A stretch of DNA of 64,000 bases from Sphingomonas sp. BT-65. Lineage in GTDB: Bacteria; Pseudomonadota; Alphaproteobacteria; Sphingomonadales; Sphingomonadaceae. The notes beneath the pieces are model-generated. The model was given only the letters and a program-made list of their open reading frames with translations. It searched no databases and was not told the DNA's origin. The stretch covers positions 232,105-296,104 of the forward strand of contig NZ_JAPCIA010000003.1 of the NCBI RefSeq assembly GCF_026107375.2. The letters are read 5' to 3'. Both the position numbers and the translations under genes were made by a program. This document shows, piece by piece, positions 34,193-42,404 of this stretch (within the stretch, counting starts at the first letter, position 1; each line of letters opens with the position of its first letter).

Positions 34193-35359
34193 ATGGTGCG
34201 ACAGCCTCTTCGACTTGGCATGGTGGGGGGCGGCGAGGGCGCGTTCATCGGCGCCGTCCATCGCATTGCCGCTGCAATCGATGGGGAGTGGCGGATGACC
34301 GCCGGCGCCTTCAGCACCGATGCCGGCCGCAATGTGCGGACCGGCGAGGCGCTCGGGCTCGATCCGCAGCGCGTGTACGATACGTTCGAGCAATTGGTGG
34401 AACACGAGCGCGCATTGCCGCCGGAGGCGCGGGTCGACGCGATCGCGATCGTCACGCCCAACCACCTCCATGCCCCGGTGGCGATCGCCGCGCTCGACGC
34501 GGGCTTTCACGTGCTGTGCGAAAAGCCGATGGCGATGAGCGTGGCGGAGGCCGAGGCCATCGCACGGTCGGCGAAGGCGAGCGGGCGGCTGTTCGGGCTG
34601 GCCTTCACTTATGCCGGCTACCCGCTGGTGGAGGAGGCGCGCATTCGCGTCGCGCGCGGTGATCTCGGTGCGATCCGGCTGGTGCAGGCGGAGTATCTGC
34701 AGGGCTGGCTCAGCCGGCCGATCGACCAGGACGGGCACAAGCAGGCCGAATGGCGCACCGATCCCGCGCGGGCGGGGATCGGCGGATGCCTGGGCGACAT
34801 CGGTACCCATGCATTCCAGCTTGCCGAGCATGTCTCCGGCCTGCGGACGGACGCGGTGTGCGCGGAGCTGACGACGCATGTGCCGGGGCGGCTGCTGGAC
34901 GACGATGTGAGCGCGCTGCTGCGCTTCGGCGGCGGCGCACGCGGCGTGCTCAAGGCCAGCCAGGTCGCGGCCGGCGAAGAGAATGGCCTCAAGCTGCGGG
35001 TCTATGGCGAGCTTGGCGGGCTCGAATGGTCGCAGATGGAGCCGAACACGCTGATCCTGCGCTGGCTCGACCGGCCGGCGGAAATCGTGCGGACGGGCGG
35101 CCCCGGCCTCGACCCGCACACCGTTGCGTTGACCCGGACCCCGGCGGGGCATCCGGAAGGCTATCTCGAGGCATTTGCCAACATCTACCGCGCGTTCGCG
35201 GCTGCGGCTCGGCACGGCGGACTTGCATCGGAGATCGCGCCTGGTACGCAAGACTGGTTCCCCGGTCTCGCCGACGGGCTGCGCACGATGCGTTTCGTCG
35301 AGACGGTTGCCGCCAATGCGGCATCGGACGCAAAATGGACCGCGATCGAGAGCGGATGA
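34193..35359 (+). CDS. Gfo/Idh/MocA-family oxidoreductase
   Basis: A 388-residue NAD(P)-dependent dehydrogenase. Rossmann segment LRLGMVGGGEGAFIGAVHR at 6-24; IVTPNHLHAPVAIAAL and LCEKPMAMSVAEAEA are the family EKP motif; DIGTHAFQLAEHVSGL holds the DxxxH catalytic pair typical of inositol and glucose-fructose-type enzymes. One base separates it from the isomerase stop (TAGAATG). Likely role: interconversion of a 3-keto-sugar and its alcohol, or oxidation at C3 on the cytoplasmic side. It is clearly distinct from the galactose dehydrogenase-type protein at the left of the window. Confidence 0.87.
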   Translation: MVRQPLRLGMVGGGEGAFIGAVHRIAAAIDGEWRMTAGAFSTDAGRNVRTGEALGLDPQRVYDTFEQLVEHERALPPEARVDAIAIVTPNHLHAPVAIAALDAGFHVLCEKPMAMSVAEAEAIARSAKASGRLFGLAFTYAGYPLVEEARIRVARGDLGAIRLVQAEYLQGWLSRPIDQDGHKQAEWRTDPARAGIGGCLGDIGTHAFQLAEHVSGLRTDAVCAELTTHVPGRLLDDDVSALLRFGGGARGVLKASQVAAGEENGLKLRVYGELGGLEWSQMEPNTLILRWLDRPAEIVRTGGPGLDPHTVALTRTPAGHPEGYLEAFANIYRAFAAAARHGGLASEIAPGTQDWFPGLADGLRTMRFVETVAANAASDAKWTAIESG

Positions 35360-35402
35360 CGCGGCCATCCGCCGGACGAGATACGAGATTGGGAGAGACG
35401 AG

Positions 35403-35792
35403 ATGAAGTTTGTAGCGGGTCTGGCAACGGGAGCGGTAGCGCTAACAGGATTGGGCGCGGCGCTCGCGCCAAGCTTTGCCCAGACCAAGCCGGCCGCATC
35501 ACCGCCGGCCTTTGCCGCGTGCCGCGCCTGTCATACCACCAACAAGGGCGGCAAGAACGGGCTCGGTCCCAATCTCTATGGGATCATTGGAAGGCCCGCC
35601 GCATCGGTGCCCGGCGTCAGCTACTCCGCGGCGCTCAAGAGCTCGAAGCTGAAATGGGATGAAAAGACGCTGGACGCGTTCCTCGCCAATCCTTCCAAGA
35701 AGGTCCCCGGCACGCGAATGCCGATCGGCACGCCCGATCCCGCCAAGCGCGCCGCGATCATCGCCTATCTGAAAGCCGAGAGCGCGAAGTGA
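35403..35792 (+). CDS. Class I c-type cytochrome
   Basis: A 129-residue periplasmic electron carrier. Signal peptide 1-26 (ALTGLGAALAPSFAQ). Haem-binding C40-R-A-C43-H44 in AACRACHTTNKGGKNGLGPN, distal ligand likely M106 in VPGTRMPIGTP: a cytochrome c of the c2/c550 sort. ATG at 35403 follows GGGAGAG. In this operon it is the natural electron acceptor for the GMC flavoprotein at 38938, as in other membrane-associated sugar dehydrogenases. Its stop overlaps the next start. Confidence 0.9.
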   Translation: MKFVAGLATGAVALTGLGAALAPSFAQTKPAASPPAFAACRACHTTNKGGKNGLGPNLYGIIGRPAASVPGVSYSAALKSSKLKWDEKTLDAFLANPSKKVPGTRMPIGTPDPAKRAAIIAYLKAESAK

Positions 35793-36715
35793 TGCCGCCG
35801 ATCGCACGCCGAAGCTTGCTCGCGGGAAGCATGGCTCTGCCGCTCGTCGGACTGGCGCGCGCGCAGGGTTCCACGTCCAACGCCGCGCGTTTCTCGCTCG
35901 CCTATGCGCCGCACGAGGGCAGCTTCGCGAGCCGGGGCGGTCGGATCGAGCAGATTGCCTTCGCTGCCGATCAGGGCTTCCGGGCCTGGGAAGACAATGA
36001 GGCGGGCGCCCGCCCGGTCGACGAGCAGGAACAGATGGCAAAGGCCCTTGCCCAGCGCGGCATGCGGATGGGCGTGTTCGTCGCCAGCATGCCGAATTGG
36101 TCGCAATCGCGGCCGCTGCTCGGCGGCAATGACGATGCCGAGCGCGAGGCCTTCCTCGCCGACATCCGCAAGGCGGTCGACGTCTCCAAACGGCTGAACG
36201 CGACGCAGATGACGGTGGTGACGGGGTTCCTCGATCCGCGCGTCCCGGTCGACATCCAGACCGCGCGCGTCATCGACGTCATGCGCCGCGCAGGCGACAT
36301 TATGGCGCCGCACAAGCTGACGATGGTGATGGAGCCGCTGAACACGCGCACCAACCACCCCGGAGTATATATGCAGACGATCGCGCAGGGCTATGCCGTG
36401 GCGCGCGGCGTCAACAGCCCGGCGGTGAAGATACTTGCCGATCTCTATCACGAGCAGATCCAGTCGGGGAATTTGATCCCGGCGCTCGAGACCTGCTGGA
36501 GCGAGATCGCCTATCTCCAGTTCGGCGACAATCCCGGCCGCAAGGAGCCAGGCACCGGCGAGGTCAATTATGCGACGATCGTCCGCTGGCTCCGCGCCAA
36601 GGGCTATACTGGCGTGATCGGCATGGAGCACGGCAATTCGGTCGCGGGCCGCGCTGGCGAGGACCGCCTGATCGCCGCCTATCGTATCATCGATCGACAA
36701 GGAGGAGAGGCATGA
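35792..36715 (+). CDS. Tat-exported hydroxypyruvate isomerase-like TIM-barrel protein
   Basis: A 307-residue protein with an N-terminal IARRSLLAGSMALPLVGLARA, which looks like a twin-arginine signal. The body resembles the hydroxypyruvate isomerase/xylose isomerase-like superfamily: FSLAYAPHEGSF, KLTMVMEPLNTRTNHPGVYM, KILADLYHEQIQSGNL, YLQFGDNPGRKEPGTGEVNY and GVIGMEHGNS supply Glu, Asp, His and Glu metal ligands in the expected order. ATG at 35792 overlaps the cytochrome stop; GTG at 35789 is possible. Export through Tat suggests the cofactor or metal is loaded in the cytoplasm. A periplasmic isomerase or lyase acting on a keto-glycoside is an inference from the neighbours. Confidence 0.82.
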   Translation: MPPIARRSLLAGSMALPLVGLARAQGSTSNAARFSLAYAPHEGSFASRGGRIEQIAFAADQGFRAWEDNEAGARPVDEQEQMAKALAQRGMRMGVFVASMPNWSQSRPLLGGNDDAEREAFLADIRKAVDVSKRLNATQMTVVTGFLDPRVPVDIQTARVIDVMRRAGDIMAPHKLTMVMEPLNTRTNHPGVYMQTIAQGYAVARGVNSPAVKILADLYHEQIQSGNLIPALETCWSEIAYLQFGDNPGRKEPGTGEVNYATIVRWLRAKGYTGVIGMEHGNSVAGRAGEDRLIAAYRIIDRQGGEA

Positions 36716-37527
36716 CGCGCATGCGCATGGCCGGTTGCGTAATCGCCGGATGGATCGCGATCGCGAGCGCATCCGCGCAGGAGAAGCCGGGATTCAAGGA
36801 CACGCCGATGCTGCCCGACGGCAAGTGGCGCGTACATGACGCGGACCGGCCGGCGCCTGCGGTGGTGACGCCGGCAGCGGCGCCGGGCGGTGCCCCTTCT
36901 GACGCGATCGTCCTGTCCGCGGACGCGTGGCAGGCTCAGCTGGTGCCATGGACCGTCGCCGACGGCGCGATCACGGTTCCCACCCGTCCGCCGGGCGGGG
37001 GCGACAACAATCTCGTCTCGCGCCAGAGCTTTGGGGACGTCCAGCTCCACCTCGAATTCCGCTCGCCCAATCCGCCGAAGGATGCATCGCAGGATCGCGG
37101 CAACAGCGGCATCTGGTTCATGCAGCGCTATGAGGTCCAGATCCTCGACGCCTATCAGAATCCGACCTATGCCGACGGCACGGTTGGCGCCGTCTATGGG
37201 TGGAAACCGCCGCTGGTGATTGCCGCGCGCAAGCCCGGCGAGTGGCAAAGCTACGACATCATATTCGAACGGCCTCGCTTTGCGGCGGACGGCAAGCTGC
37301 TGCGCCCGGCCCATGTCACGGTCTTCCTCAACGGCGTGCTGGTGCAGAACCGTCAGGCGCTGCTCGGCACCACGGTCTGGCGCAAGGTTGCCGCCTATCA
37401 GCCGCACCCTGATGCGGCGCCGCTGCAACTGCAGGACCACGGATCGCCGGTCTCGTTCCGCAACATCTGGGTGCGTCCGTTGCCCGAGGCCGCAATCCCG
37501 CAAGATCTTCCCGGAGAAGCCAAATGA
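36712..37527 (+). CDS. Exported DUF1080 protein, 3-keto-disaccharide hydrolase/lyase-like
   Basis: A 271-residue protein with signal peptide 1-23. The domain is a concanavalin-like sandwich of the DUF1080 (3-keto-disaccharide hydrolase) family: DAWQAQLVPWTVADGAITVP, NLVSRQSFGDVQLHLEFR, DRGNSGIWFMQRYEVQILD, KPGEWQSYDIIFERPRF, HVTVFLNGVLVQN and SPVSFRNIWVRPL. The family cleaves glycosides that have first been oxidised to the 3-keto form. It overlaps both neighbours by 4 nt (ATGA), so it is part of a tightly coupled operon with the dehydrogenase that would make its substrate. Assignment to the domain family is firm; the precise glycoside is not known. Confidence 0.87.
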   Translation: MTRMRMAGCVIAGWIAIASASAQEKPGFKDTPMLPDGKWRVHDADRPAPAVVTPAAAPGGAPSDAIVLSADAWQAQLVPWTVADGAITVPTRPPGGGDNNLVSRQSFGDVQLHLEFRSPNPPKDASQDRGNSGIWFMQRYEVQILDAYQNPTYADGTVGAVYGWKPPLVIAARKPGEWQSYDIIFERPRFAADGKLLRPAHVTVFLNGVLVQNRQALLGTTVWRKVAAYQPHPDAAPLQLQDHGSPVSFRNIWVRPLPEAAIPQDLPGEAK

Positions 37528-38093
37528 TCAACCGTAGAACCGCCCTGGCGGGCGTGGCGAGCATGTTCGGCGCGTCGCTCTTCGCGCCACTCGCCCGCGC
37601 GGCCGGCGCTGGGCCGGGTGGGGATATCCCCATCATATCGGAAGGGCCGCCCAGCGTGCGAGTGTTCACGCCCGCCCAGCGCGCGGCGATGACCGCGCTG
37701 AGCGACCGCGTCATCCCGACGACCGACACGCCCGGCGCGATCGCCGCCGGGGTGCCGGATTTCATCGAGAAGATGCTGGCCGACTGGGCCTCGCCCGGCG
37801 ATCGCGTGCCGATCATTGCGGGGCTCGACGCGATCGAGGCGCGCAGCATGCGCGACTATGGCGTGCCGGCGGCCAAGGCGAGCGCGGAGCAGCAGGACGC
37901 GCTGCTGACGCTGGCGATGAACAAGCAATTGCCTGAAGCCAGCGGCTTCTTCGAGCCGTTCCGGCAGCTCGTCATCGCCGGCTACTACACGTCCGAGATC
38001 GGGATGACGCAGGAGCGCGAATATCTCCCGGTGCCGGGCGAGTATAACGGCGAATTTCTCTATTCGCAGGTCAATAAGGTGTATTCCTCATGA
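37524..38093 (+). CDS. Gluconate 2-dehydrogenase subunit 3-like protein
   Basis: A 189-residue Tat-exported small subunit. The signal INRRTALAGVASMFGASLF carries the RR motif. The rest matches the gluconate 2-dehydrogenase subunit 3 family: FTPAQRAAMTALSDRVIPTTDTPGA, GVPDFIEKML, FFEPFRQLVIAGYYTSEIGM. Such subunits escort the folded FAD-containing GMC subunit across the membrane and help hold the complex. The partner is the GMC flavoprotein at 38938, which has no signal of its own. Overlaps both neighbours by 4 nt. Confidence 0.9.
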   Translation: MINRRTALAGVASMFGASLFAPLARAAGAGPGGDIPIISEGPPSVRVFTPAQRAAMTALSDRVIPTTDTPGAIAAGVPDFIEKMLADWASPGDRVPIIAGLDAIEARSMRDYGVPAAKASAEQQDALLTLAMNKQLPEASGFFEPFRQLVIAGYYTSEIGMTQEREYLPVPGEYNGEFLYSQVNKVYSS

Positions 38094-38917
38094 TCGGCCG
38101 CAGAACGATGCTCGCAGGCGCTGCGGGCGCCGCCGCCCTTGCCTGTTTCCCGGCGGCCGCCGCGCAACGCCGGGCGATCGGCCTGCAGCTCTATACCCTG
38201 CGCGAGATCTTCGCGAAGGACCCGGTGAAGACGCTCGAGCAGGTTGCCGCCATCGGCTATCGCGAGGTCGAGTTCGGCGGGGGCGGCTATGACGCGATGG
38301 ATCCCGTCATGCTGCGCGGGACGCTCGACCGGCTGGGCCTCAAGGCGCCGTCGATCCATGTCGGCTATGACGCGCTGCTCAACCAGTTCGACCGGCAAGT
38401 CACCCTTGCCAAGGCGCTCGGTGCCGACACGATCGTCCTGCCGTACATGACGGCGGAGCATCGCACCGGCCCGGCTTGGCGGACGGCGCTGCCAAACATC
38501 AGCCGCTTCGCGGGGGAGCTAAAGAAGGCCGGACTCGGCTTCGCCTACCACAACCATGATTTCGAGTTCACCGAGAAGCCGGACGGGGTCAGCCTGTTCG
38601 ACCAGCTGCTCAAGGAAACCGATCCCTCGCTCGTGAAGATCGAGCTGGATATCTTCTGGGCGGTGAAGGCCGGTGAGGATGCGGGCGCGCTGATCGACCG
38701 GTTGTCGAGCCGGCTCTACGGCTATCACGTCAAGGACATGCGCGCCGATGGCGGCATGGTCGCGGTAGGGGCGGGCACCATCGATTTCGCCGCGCTGTTC
38801 AAGCGGAAGGGCAGTGCCGGCGTTCGCCATTTCTATGTCGAGAATGACCAGGCGCCAGCGCCCTATCTTCCCGATATCACGACGAGTTTCCAGACGCTGC
38901 GCGCGCTGCGGTTCTGA
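38090..38917 (+). CDS. Tat-exported sugar isomerase/epimerase-like TIM-barrel protein
   Basis: A 275-residue protein. IGRRTMLAGAAGAAALACFP is a Tat signal. The mature part is a xylose isomerase-like barrel: IGLQLYTLREIFAKDPVKTL, AAIGYREVEFGG, GLGFAYHNHDFEF (His), KIELDIFWAVKAGED (Glu/Asp) and RLYGYHVKDM (His). Proteins of this kind in 3-keto-glycoside clusters are thought to act on the oxidised sugar. Start overlaps the previous stop (ATGA). It is the third TIM-barrel isomerase of the operon and the second with an export signal. Confidence 0.83.
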   Translation: MIGRRTMLAGAAGAAALACFPAAAAQRRAIGLQLYTLREIFAKDPVKTLEQVAAIGYREVEFGGGGYDAMDPVMLRGTLDRLGLKAPSIHVGYDALLNQFDRQVTLAKALGADTIVLPYMTAEHRTGPAWRTALPNISRFAGELKKAGLGFAYHNHDFEFTEKPDGVSLFDQLLKETDPSLVKIELDIFWAVKAGEDAGALIDRLSSRLYGYHVKDMRADGGMVAVGAGTIDFAALFKRKGSAGVRHFYVENDQAPAPYLPDITTSFQTLRALRF

Positions 38918-38937
38918 CCGGACAGGAGAGTAAGGTT

Positions 38938-40614
38938 ATGGCTTCGACCAACAGGTTTGATGCGATCGTCATCGGGTCCGGGGTGAGCGGCGGCTTCGCT
39001 GCGAAAGAGCTTACCGAGAAAGGCCTGCGCGTCCTCATGCTCGATCGCGGCGTGATGGTCGAGCATGGTGAGGACTACACCTATGACGGCAAGCTGGCCT
39101 ATGAGGTTCCGGCGCGCAACATGATGCCCAAGCCGCTGATCGAGAGCGACTATTTCATCGCCAAGCACGGCTATGTCGCGCCCAGCAACCGGCGCTTTTA
39201 CAATGACGACCGGCTGAACCCCTATGCCTTTGACGAGGGCAGCAAATTCTACTGGATCCGGCCCGGTGCGGTCGGCGGCAAATCGCTGATCTGGGGGCGC
39301 TGGAGCTTCCGCTGGAGCCCCGCGGACTTCGAGGCGAACAAGCGCGACGGCATCGATGGCGACTGGCCGATCCGCTATGACGATCTCGCGCCGTGGTACA
39401 GCTATGTCGAGAAATATATCGGCGTCTCCGGCTCGCGGGAGAATCTGTCCGAGCTTCCCGACAGCGAGTTTCAGCCGCCAGTGCCGATGAACATCGCCGA
39501 AAAATGGGTCAAGCAGCGGCTCGAAGCCCAATTCCCCGGCCGCAAACTCATCAACGCGCGCCTGTCCAACATCACCGAAGACAAGCCCGAGCAGAACCGC
39601 ACGAAATGCCAGTTCCGCGCCCAATGCGGCAATGGCTGTGCGTTCGGCGCCTATTTCTCGACCCAGGCGGTGACGCTGCCGGCGGCACGCGCGACCGGGC
39701 GGCTGACGCTGCGGGCCGACGCGGTCGTCACCAATCTTGAATATGATCCGGTGAAGAAGCGCGTGACTGGGGTGCGCTTCATCGATGCGAAGACCCGCCA
39801 GGCAGAGGTGGTCAACGCCGACCTGGTCTTCCTGTGCGCCTCGGCGATGGCCTCGACCCAGATCCTGATGAACTCGCGCCCGGCGGGCAGCGGGCGCAGT
39901 CATTTCGATTCGAGCGGGACGCTCGGCAAATATGTGATGGATCACATCTTCCGCGTCGGGATCGAGGGCGAAATCCCGGGGATGACCGAATATATCGAAT
40001 ATGGCCGCCGGCCGGGCGGCATCTACATCCCGCGTTTCCGCAACGTCGGGGACAACGAGGACGTCGGCTTCAAGCGCGGCTATGGTTATCAGGGCGGCGC
40101 CCACCGTCCCCCCGCGGCACCGGTCGGTTTCGGCGCGTCGATGAAGCAGGGCATGCGCAAATACGCGCCCTGGAAGTTCCACATCGGCGCGTTCGGCGAA
40201 TGCCTCCCCTATCGCGACAACAATGTCTCCCTGCACGCGGACAAGGTCGACCGCTTCGGCGTTCCGCTGATGCGCTTCGACGTCCGTTTCCGCGAAAACG
40301 AGCTGCGGATGATGGCGGACGCCCGAGCGCAAGGCGAGGTCATGCTCAAGGCTGCGGGCCTGAGCAACGTCACCAGCTGGGCAGGCGAGCATGTGCCTGG
40401 CGACGCCATCCACGAAATGGGCGGCGCGCGCATGGGCACCGACCCACGTGCATCGGTGCTCAACGGTTGGAGCCAGGCGCACGACGCCTCGAACCTGTAC
40501 GTGACCGACGGCGCGCAGATGGCGTCCGTGTCCTGCGTGAACCCTTCGCTCACCTTCATGGCGCTCACCGTTCGGGCGGCCGATCATGCGGTCAAAGGGC
40601 TTCGAAATGCCTAG
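38938..40614 (+). CDS. GMC-family FAD sugar dehydrogenase, large subunit
   Basis: A 558-residue flavoprotein. The FAD-binding GSGVSGG is at 13-19; IRPGAVGGKSLIWGRWSFRW is the second GMC motif; H492 (AIHEMGGARMG) and N535 (CVNPSLTFMAL) form the usual catalytic pair. C224, C230 and C234 in KCQFRAQCGNGCAFG could hold a small iron-sulfur cluster, as in FAD-glucose dehydrogenases. There is no signal peptide, so export probably rides on the Tat-bearing subunit-3 protein. It should oxidise a sugar or glycoside (C3 is likely by analogy with glucoside 3-dehydrogenases) and pass electrons to the operon's cytochrome c. AGGAGAG precedes the ATG. Last intact gene of the operon. Confidence 0.88.
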   Translation: MASTNRFDAIVIGSGVSGGFAAKELTEKGLRVLMLDRGVMVEHGEDYTYDGKLAYEVPARNMMPKPLIESDYFIAKHGYVAPSNRRFYNDDRLNPYAFDEGSKFYWIRPGAVGGKSLIWGRWSFRWSPADFEANKRDGIDGDWPIRYDDLAPWYSYVEKYIGVSGSRENLSELPDSEFQPPVPMNIAEKWVKQRLEAQFPGRKLINARLSNITEDKPEQNRTKCQFRAQCGNGCAFGAYFSTQAVTLPAARATGRLTLRADAVVTNLEYDPVKKRVTGVRFIDAKTRQAEVVNADLVFLCASAMASTQILMNSRPAGSGRSHFDSSGTLGKYVMDHIFRVGIEGEIPGMTEYIEYGRRPGGIYIPRFRNVGDNEDVGFKRGYGYQGGAHRPPAAPVGFGASMKQGMRKYAPWKFHIGAFGECLPYRDNNVSLHADKVDRFGVPLMRFDVRFRENELRMMADARAQGEVMLKAAGLSNVTSWAGEHVPGDAIHEMGGARMGTDPRASVLNGWSQAHDASNLYVTDGAQMASVSCVNPSLTFMALTVRAADHAVKGLRNA

Positions 40615-40667
40615 GCGGGGCGCAGAGCGAGAACGGTAGATCCTCTGTCAGCGGCCATTATTGGCCA

Positions 40668-41044
40668 TCAGGCGAGCGCGACGATGCCTCCCGGCAGTCG
40701 CGTGACGGAAAGGTTCATCAGCTGCTGGATCTGCACCACGGCAAGATGCCGCCGCCGTCGAGCGAGAGGCTGGATCGAGTGTTGAGCTCGAGTTCGATGC
40801 CCGCCATCGGGACGAGCTTCTGACGCTGACCGGGTCCTGTACGATAGTCCGCGAGCAGTTCGGCAAAGGAGGGCCAGAGCCCGAGGGGCGGATCGCGCAG
40901 GACAAGGACGCCCGCGAGCCCCGCCGCGATCGCGCCGCTGCCGGCGAGAAAGCTACGCCGTCCCATCCGCCGGTCGGCGCGGCGGGGCAGGGGAATGATC
41001 TCGGCGCCGGCGGGCGGCAGGCCGTCGCGTGCGGGCAGCGCGCG
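40668..41044 (-). pseudogene. FecR-like anti-sigma/regulator remnant
   Basis: The minus strand from about 41044 reads ARDGLPPAGAEIIPLPRR, then MGRRSFLAGSGAIAAG (a membrane segment), then LLADYRTGPGQRQKL..IELELNTRSSLSL, which are hallmark pieces of a sphingomonad FecR protein. The FecR domain breaks off near 40746, after about 100 residues of an expected 300 or so. In another frame, LAVVQIQQLMNLSVTR runs to TGA at 40668, apparently the tail of some gene. No intact start precedes the first part. I read this as a deletion remnant and not a working gene. Confidence 0.6.
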
Positions 41045-41048
41045 AGGG

Positions 41049-41108
41049 AATCATCTCGCTACGCTCTACAAGGCGCTGGGCGGCGGCTGGGAGGATGTCG
41101 GAGGGTGA
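41049..41108 (+). pseudogene. C-terminal remnant of a NodT-type efflux outer-membrane protein
   Basis: Nineteen codons plus stop read NHLATLYKALGGGWEDVGG. The L-Y-K-A-L-G-G-G-W-E pattern is the usual end of RND-efflux outer-membrane (NodT-family) lipoproteins. Nothing of the rest of the gene is present upstream; the frame collides with the FecR remnant on the other strand. With that remnant it marks a recombination scar in 40615-41112. Confidence 0.45.
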
Positions 41109-41112
41109 CTCG

Positions 41113-41433
41113 CTATCGCGCCGGGGTCGGCGCGAGGAGGCCGGCGAGCGCGCCGATCGCGGCTGAGCCGATTGCGATCAGCCCGTCGGGGATATCCGCC
41201 TGGGTCTTTTCCAGCGCCAGCCACATTTGGGCGACGATCACCGAGAGGACGCTGATTCCGAGCAGGATGACCGTGGCCTGATAGACGAACGTGTCGGGGA
41301 CGTTGGTGCGGCGGCGAGCTTCGAGCTCGGCTTCGTTGACGATGGTCTTCACCGCACCGGCGTCGCCGGCTGCGGCAAGATCGGGCAGGCGTTCCTCGAG
41401 GGCGCGGGTCATATTCGTGGCGAAGGTTGCCAT
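41113..41433 (-). CDS. Small protein with two membrane segments, function unknown
   Basis: 106 residues. The N-terminal half is charged and helical (MTRALEERLPDLAAAGDAGA, ELEARRRTN). It is followed by two hydrophobic segments at about 50-72 (FVYQATVILLGISVLSVIVA) and 84-103 (GLIAIGSAAIGALAGLLAP). ATG at 41433 has AGGAGA 6 nt upstream. I do not recognise the family. Two membrane segments after a helical head resemble small holin-like or anchor proteins, but this is only a shape. It is the last of three same-strand genes whose first encodes a repeat protein and second an SH3/CHAP-like protein, so a shared role is plausible. Confidence 0.65.
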   Translation of the reverse strand: MATFATNMTRALEERLPDLAAAGDAGAVKTIVNEAELEARRRTNVPDTFVYQATVILLGISVLSVIVAQMWLALEKTQADIPDGLIAIGSAAIGALAGLLAPTPAR

Positions 41434-41455
41434 GATGTGTCTCCTTTCCGACGGA

Positions 41456-42340
41456 TCAGCCGTTGGTGAACAGGACGAAGCTGCTGAAGCGCGTGTCCGC
41501 CCACCAGGCGGAAGCGGGCACGCGGCGCTCGAAGTTGACGCTGCCGGCCTGCGACTGCACCGGCATGGTGACACGGCCGTTCGCGTCGCGGCGCGCCTTC
41601 ACGTCCGCGGTTTCCGGCGCGATGATCACGATATGCCCCGAACGCGCGAGATCCTTGCGCCGCGCGCAGATCGTGGCGATCCCGCCGCGCTTGGCGCACT
41701 CCTGCAGGTCGGTCAGCGAAAAGGTCCGCTTCCAGCCGAAGTGCGCGCCATAGTCGATCAGCCAATTGTGGATCGCATTGGCGTTCATCTCGCGGATCGT
41801 GACGTCGTATTGCGCCGCCACTTGCCGCCCGGCCTTGAGCTCGGCGATCGCCTTGTCGGTCCACCATACACGCGGCAGATAGACGTCCGCCGCATAGGCG
41901 ACGTCATGGGCGTAGATGTTGCAATAGGTGCGCCCGCCGCCGGGCTGATAGCGACGGCTCTGCTCGACCGCGAGCCAGGCGATCACCTTATTGAGTTGCG
42001 CGGCCGAGGGTTGGGTGTTGCGCGGCATGCCCGGTTCGCCGATCGGACTTGCCGAGGCCGGGCTGTTGCGAGTCGAGTTCGGATTGTGTTCGCGCCAGTG
42101 CACCGGCGCTAGTTTCGACGCGGTGGCGAAGCTCACATCGCTGGCGGGCGCCAGATATTGGGCCGAGGCCCAGCCCTCGAACGCGACGCCGTCGAGCTTG
42201 CCGCGCACGCGGCACCAGCTGCCGCTGCGATCGAGCACTTCGACCTCGCACCCCTCGGGCAGCACGCCCCGCTCGTTGCCGGGCTCCTTGCGTGGTTCCT
42301 TGCGCAGAAAGAGCCCGTGCGCGGTGACCTTGTAGCGCAT
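41456..42340 (-). CDS. SH3-domain plus CHAP/papain-like protein, putative
   Basis: 294 residues. The first 65 read as a bacterial SH3 domain (VTAHGLFLRKEP, GVLPEGCEVEVLDRSGSWCR, GWASAQYL). The C-terminal part (about 110-294) contains TYCNIYAHDVAYA with C140 and SGHIVIIAPE with H236, the Cys and His order of CHAP/NlpC-type amidases. There is no signal peptide. ATG at 42340 has GAGAGGA upstream. The combination suggests binding and cleavage of peptidoglycan or another peptide-linked polymer, but the CHAP call rests on two short motifs. It lies between an unusual repeat protein and a two-segment membrane protein. Its lack of an export signal would require lysis or a dedicated route. Confidence 0.62.
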   Translation of the reverse strand: MRYKVTAHGLFLRKEPRKEPGNERGVLPEGCEVEVLDRSGSWCRVRGKLDGVAFEGWASAQYLAPASDVSFATASKLAPVHWREHNPNSTRNSPASASPIGEPGMPRNTQPSAAQLNKVIAWLAVEQSRRYQPGGGRTYCNIYAHDVAYAADVYLPRVWWTDKAIAELKAGRQVAAQYDVTIREMNANAIHNWLIDYGAHFGWKRTFSLTDLQECAKRGGIATICARRKDLARSGHIVIIAPETADVKARRDANGRVTMPVQSQAGSVNFERRVPASAWWADTRFSSFVLFTNG

Positions 42341-42404
42341 CGCATTTCCTCTCTCGATTGGGTGAGCCGGGCGCGGGGTCGCTATTCGCGCCCGGCTGCC
42401 TCGT

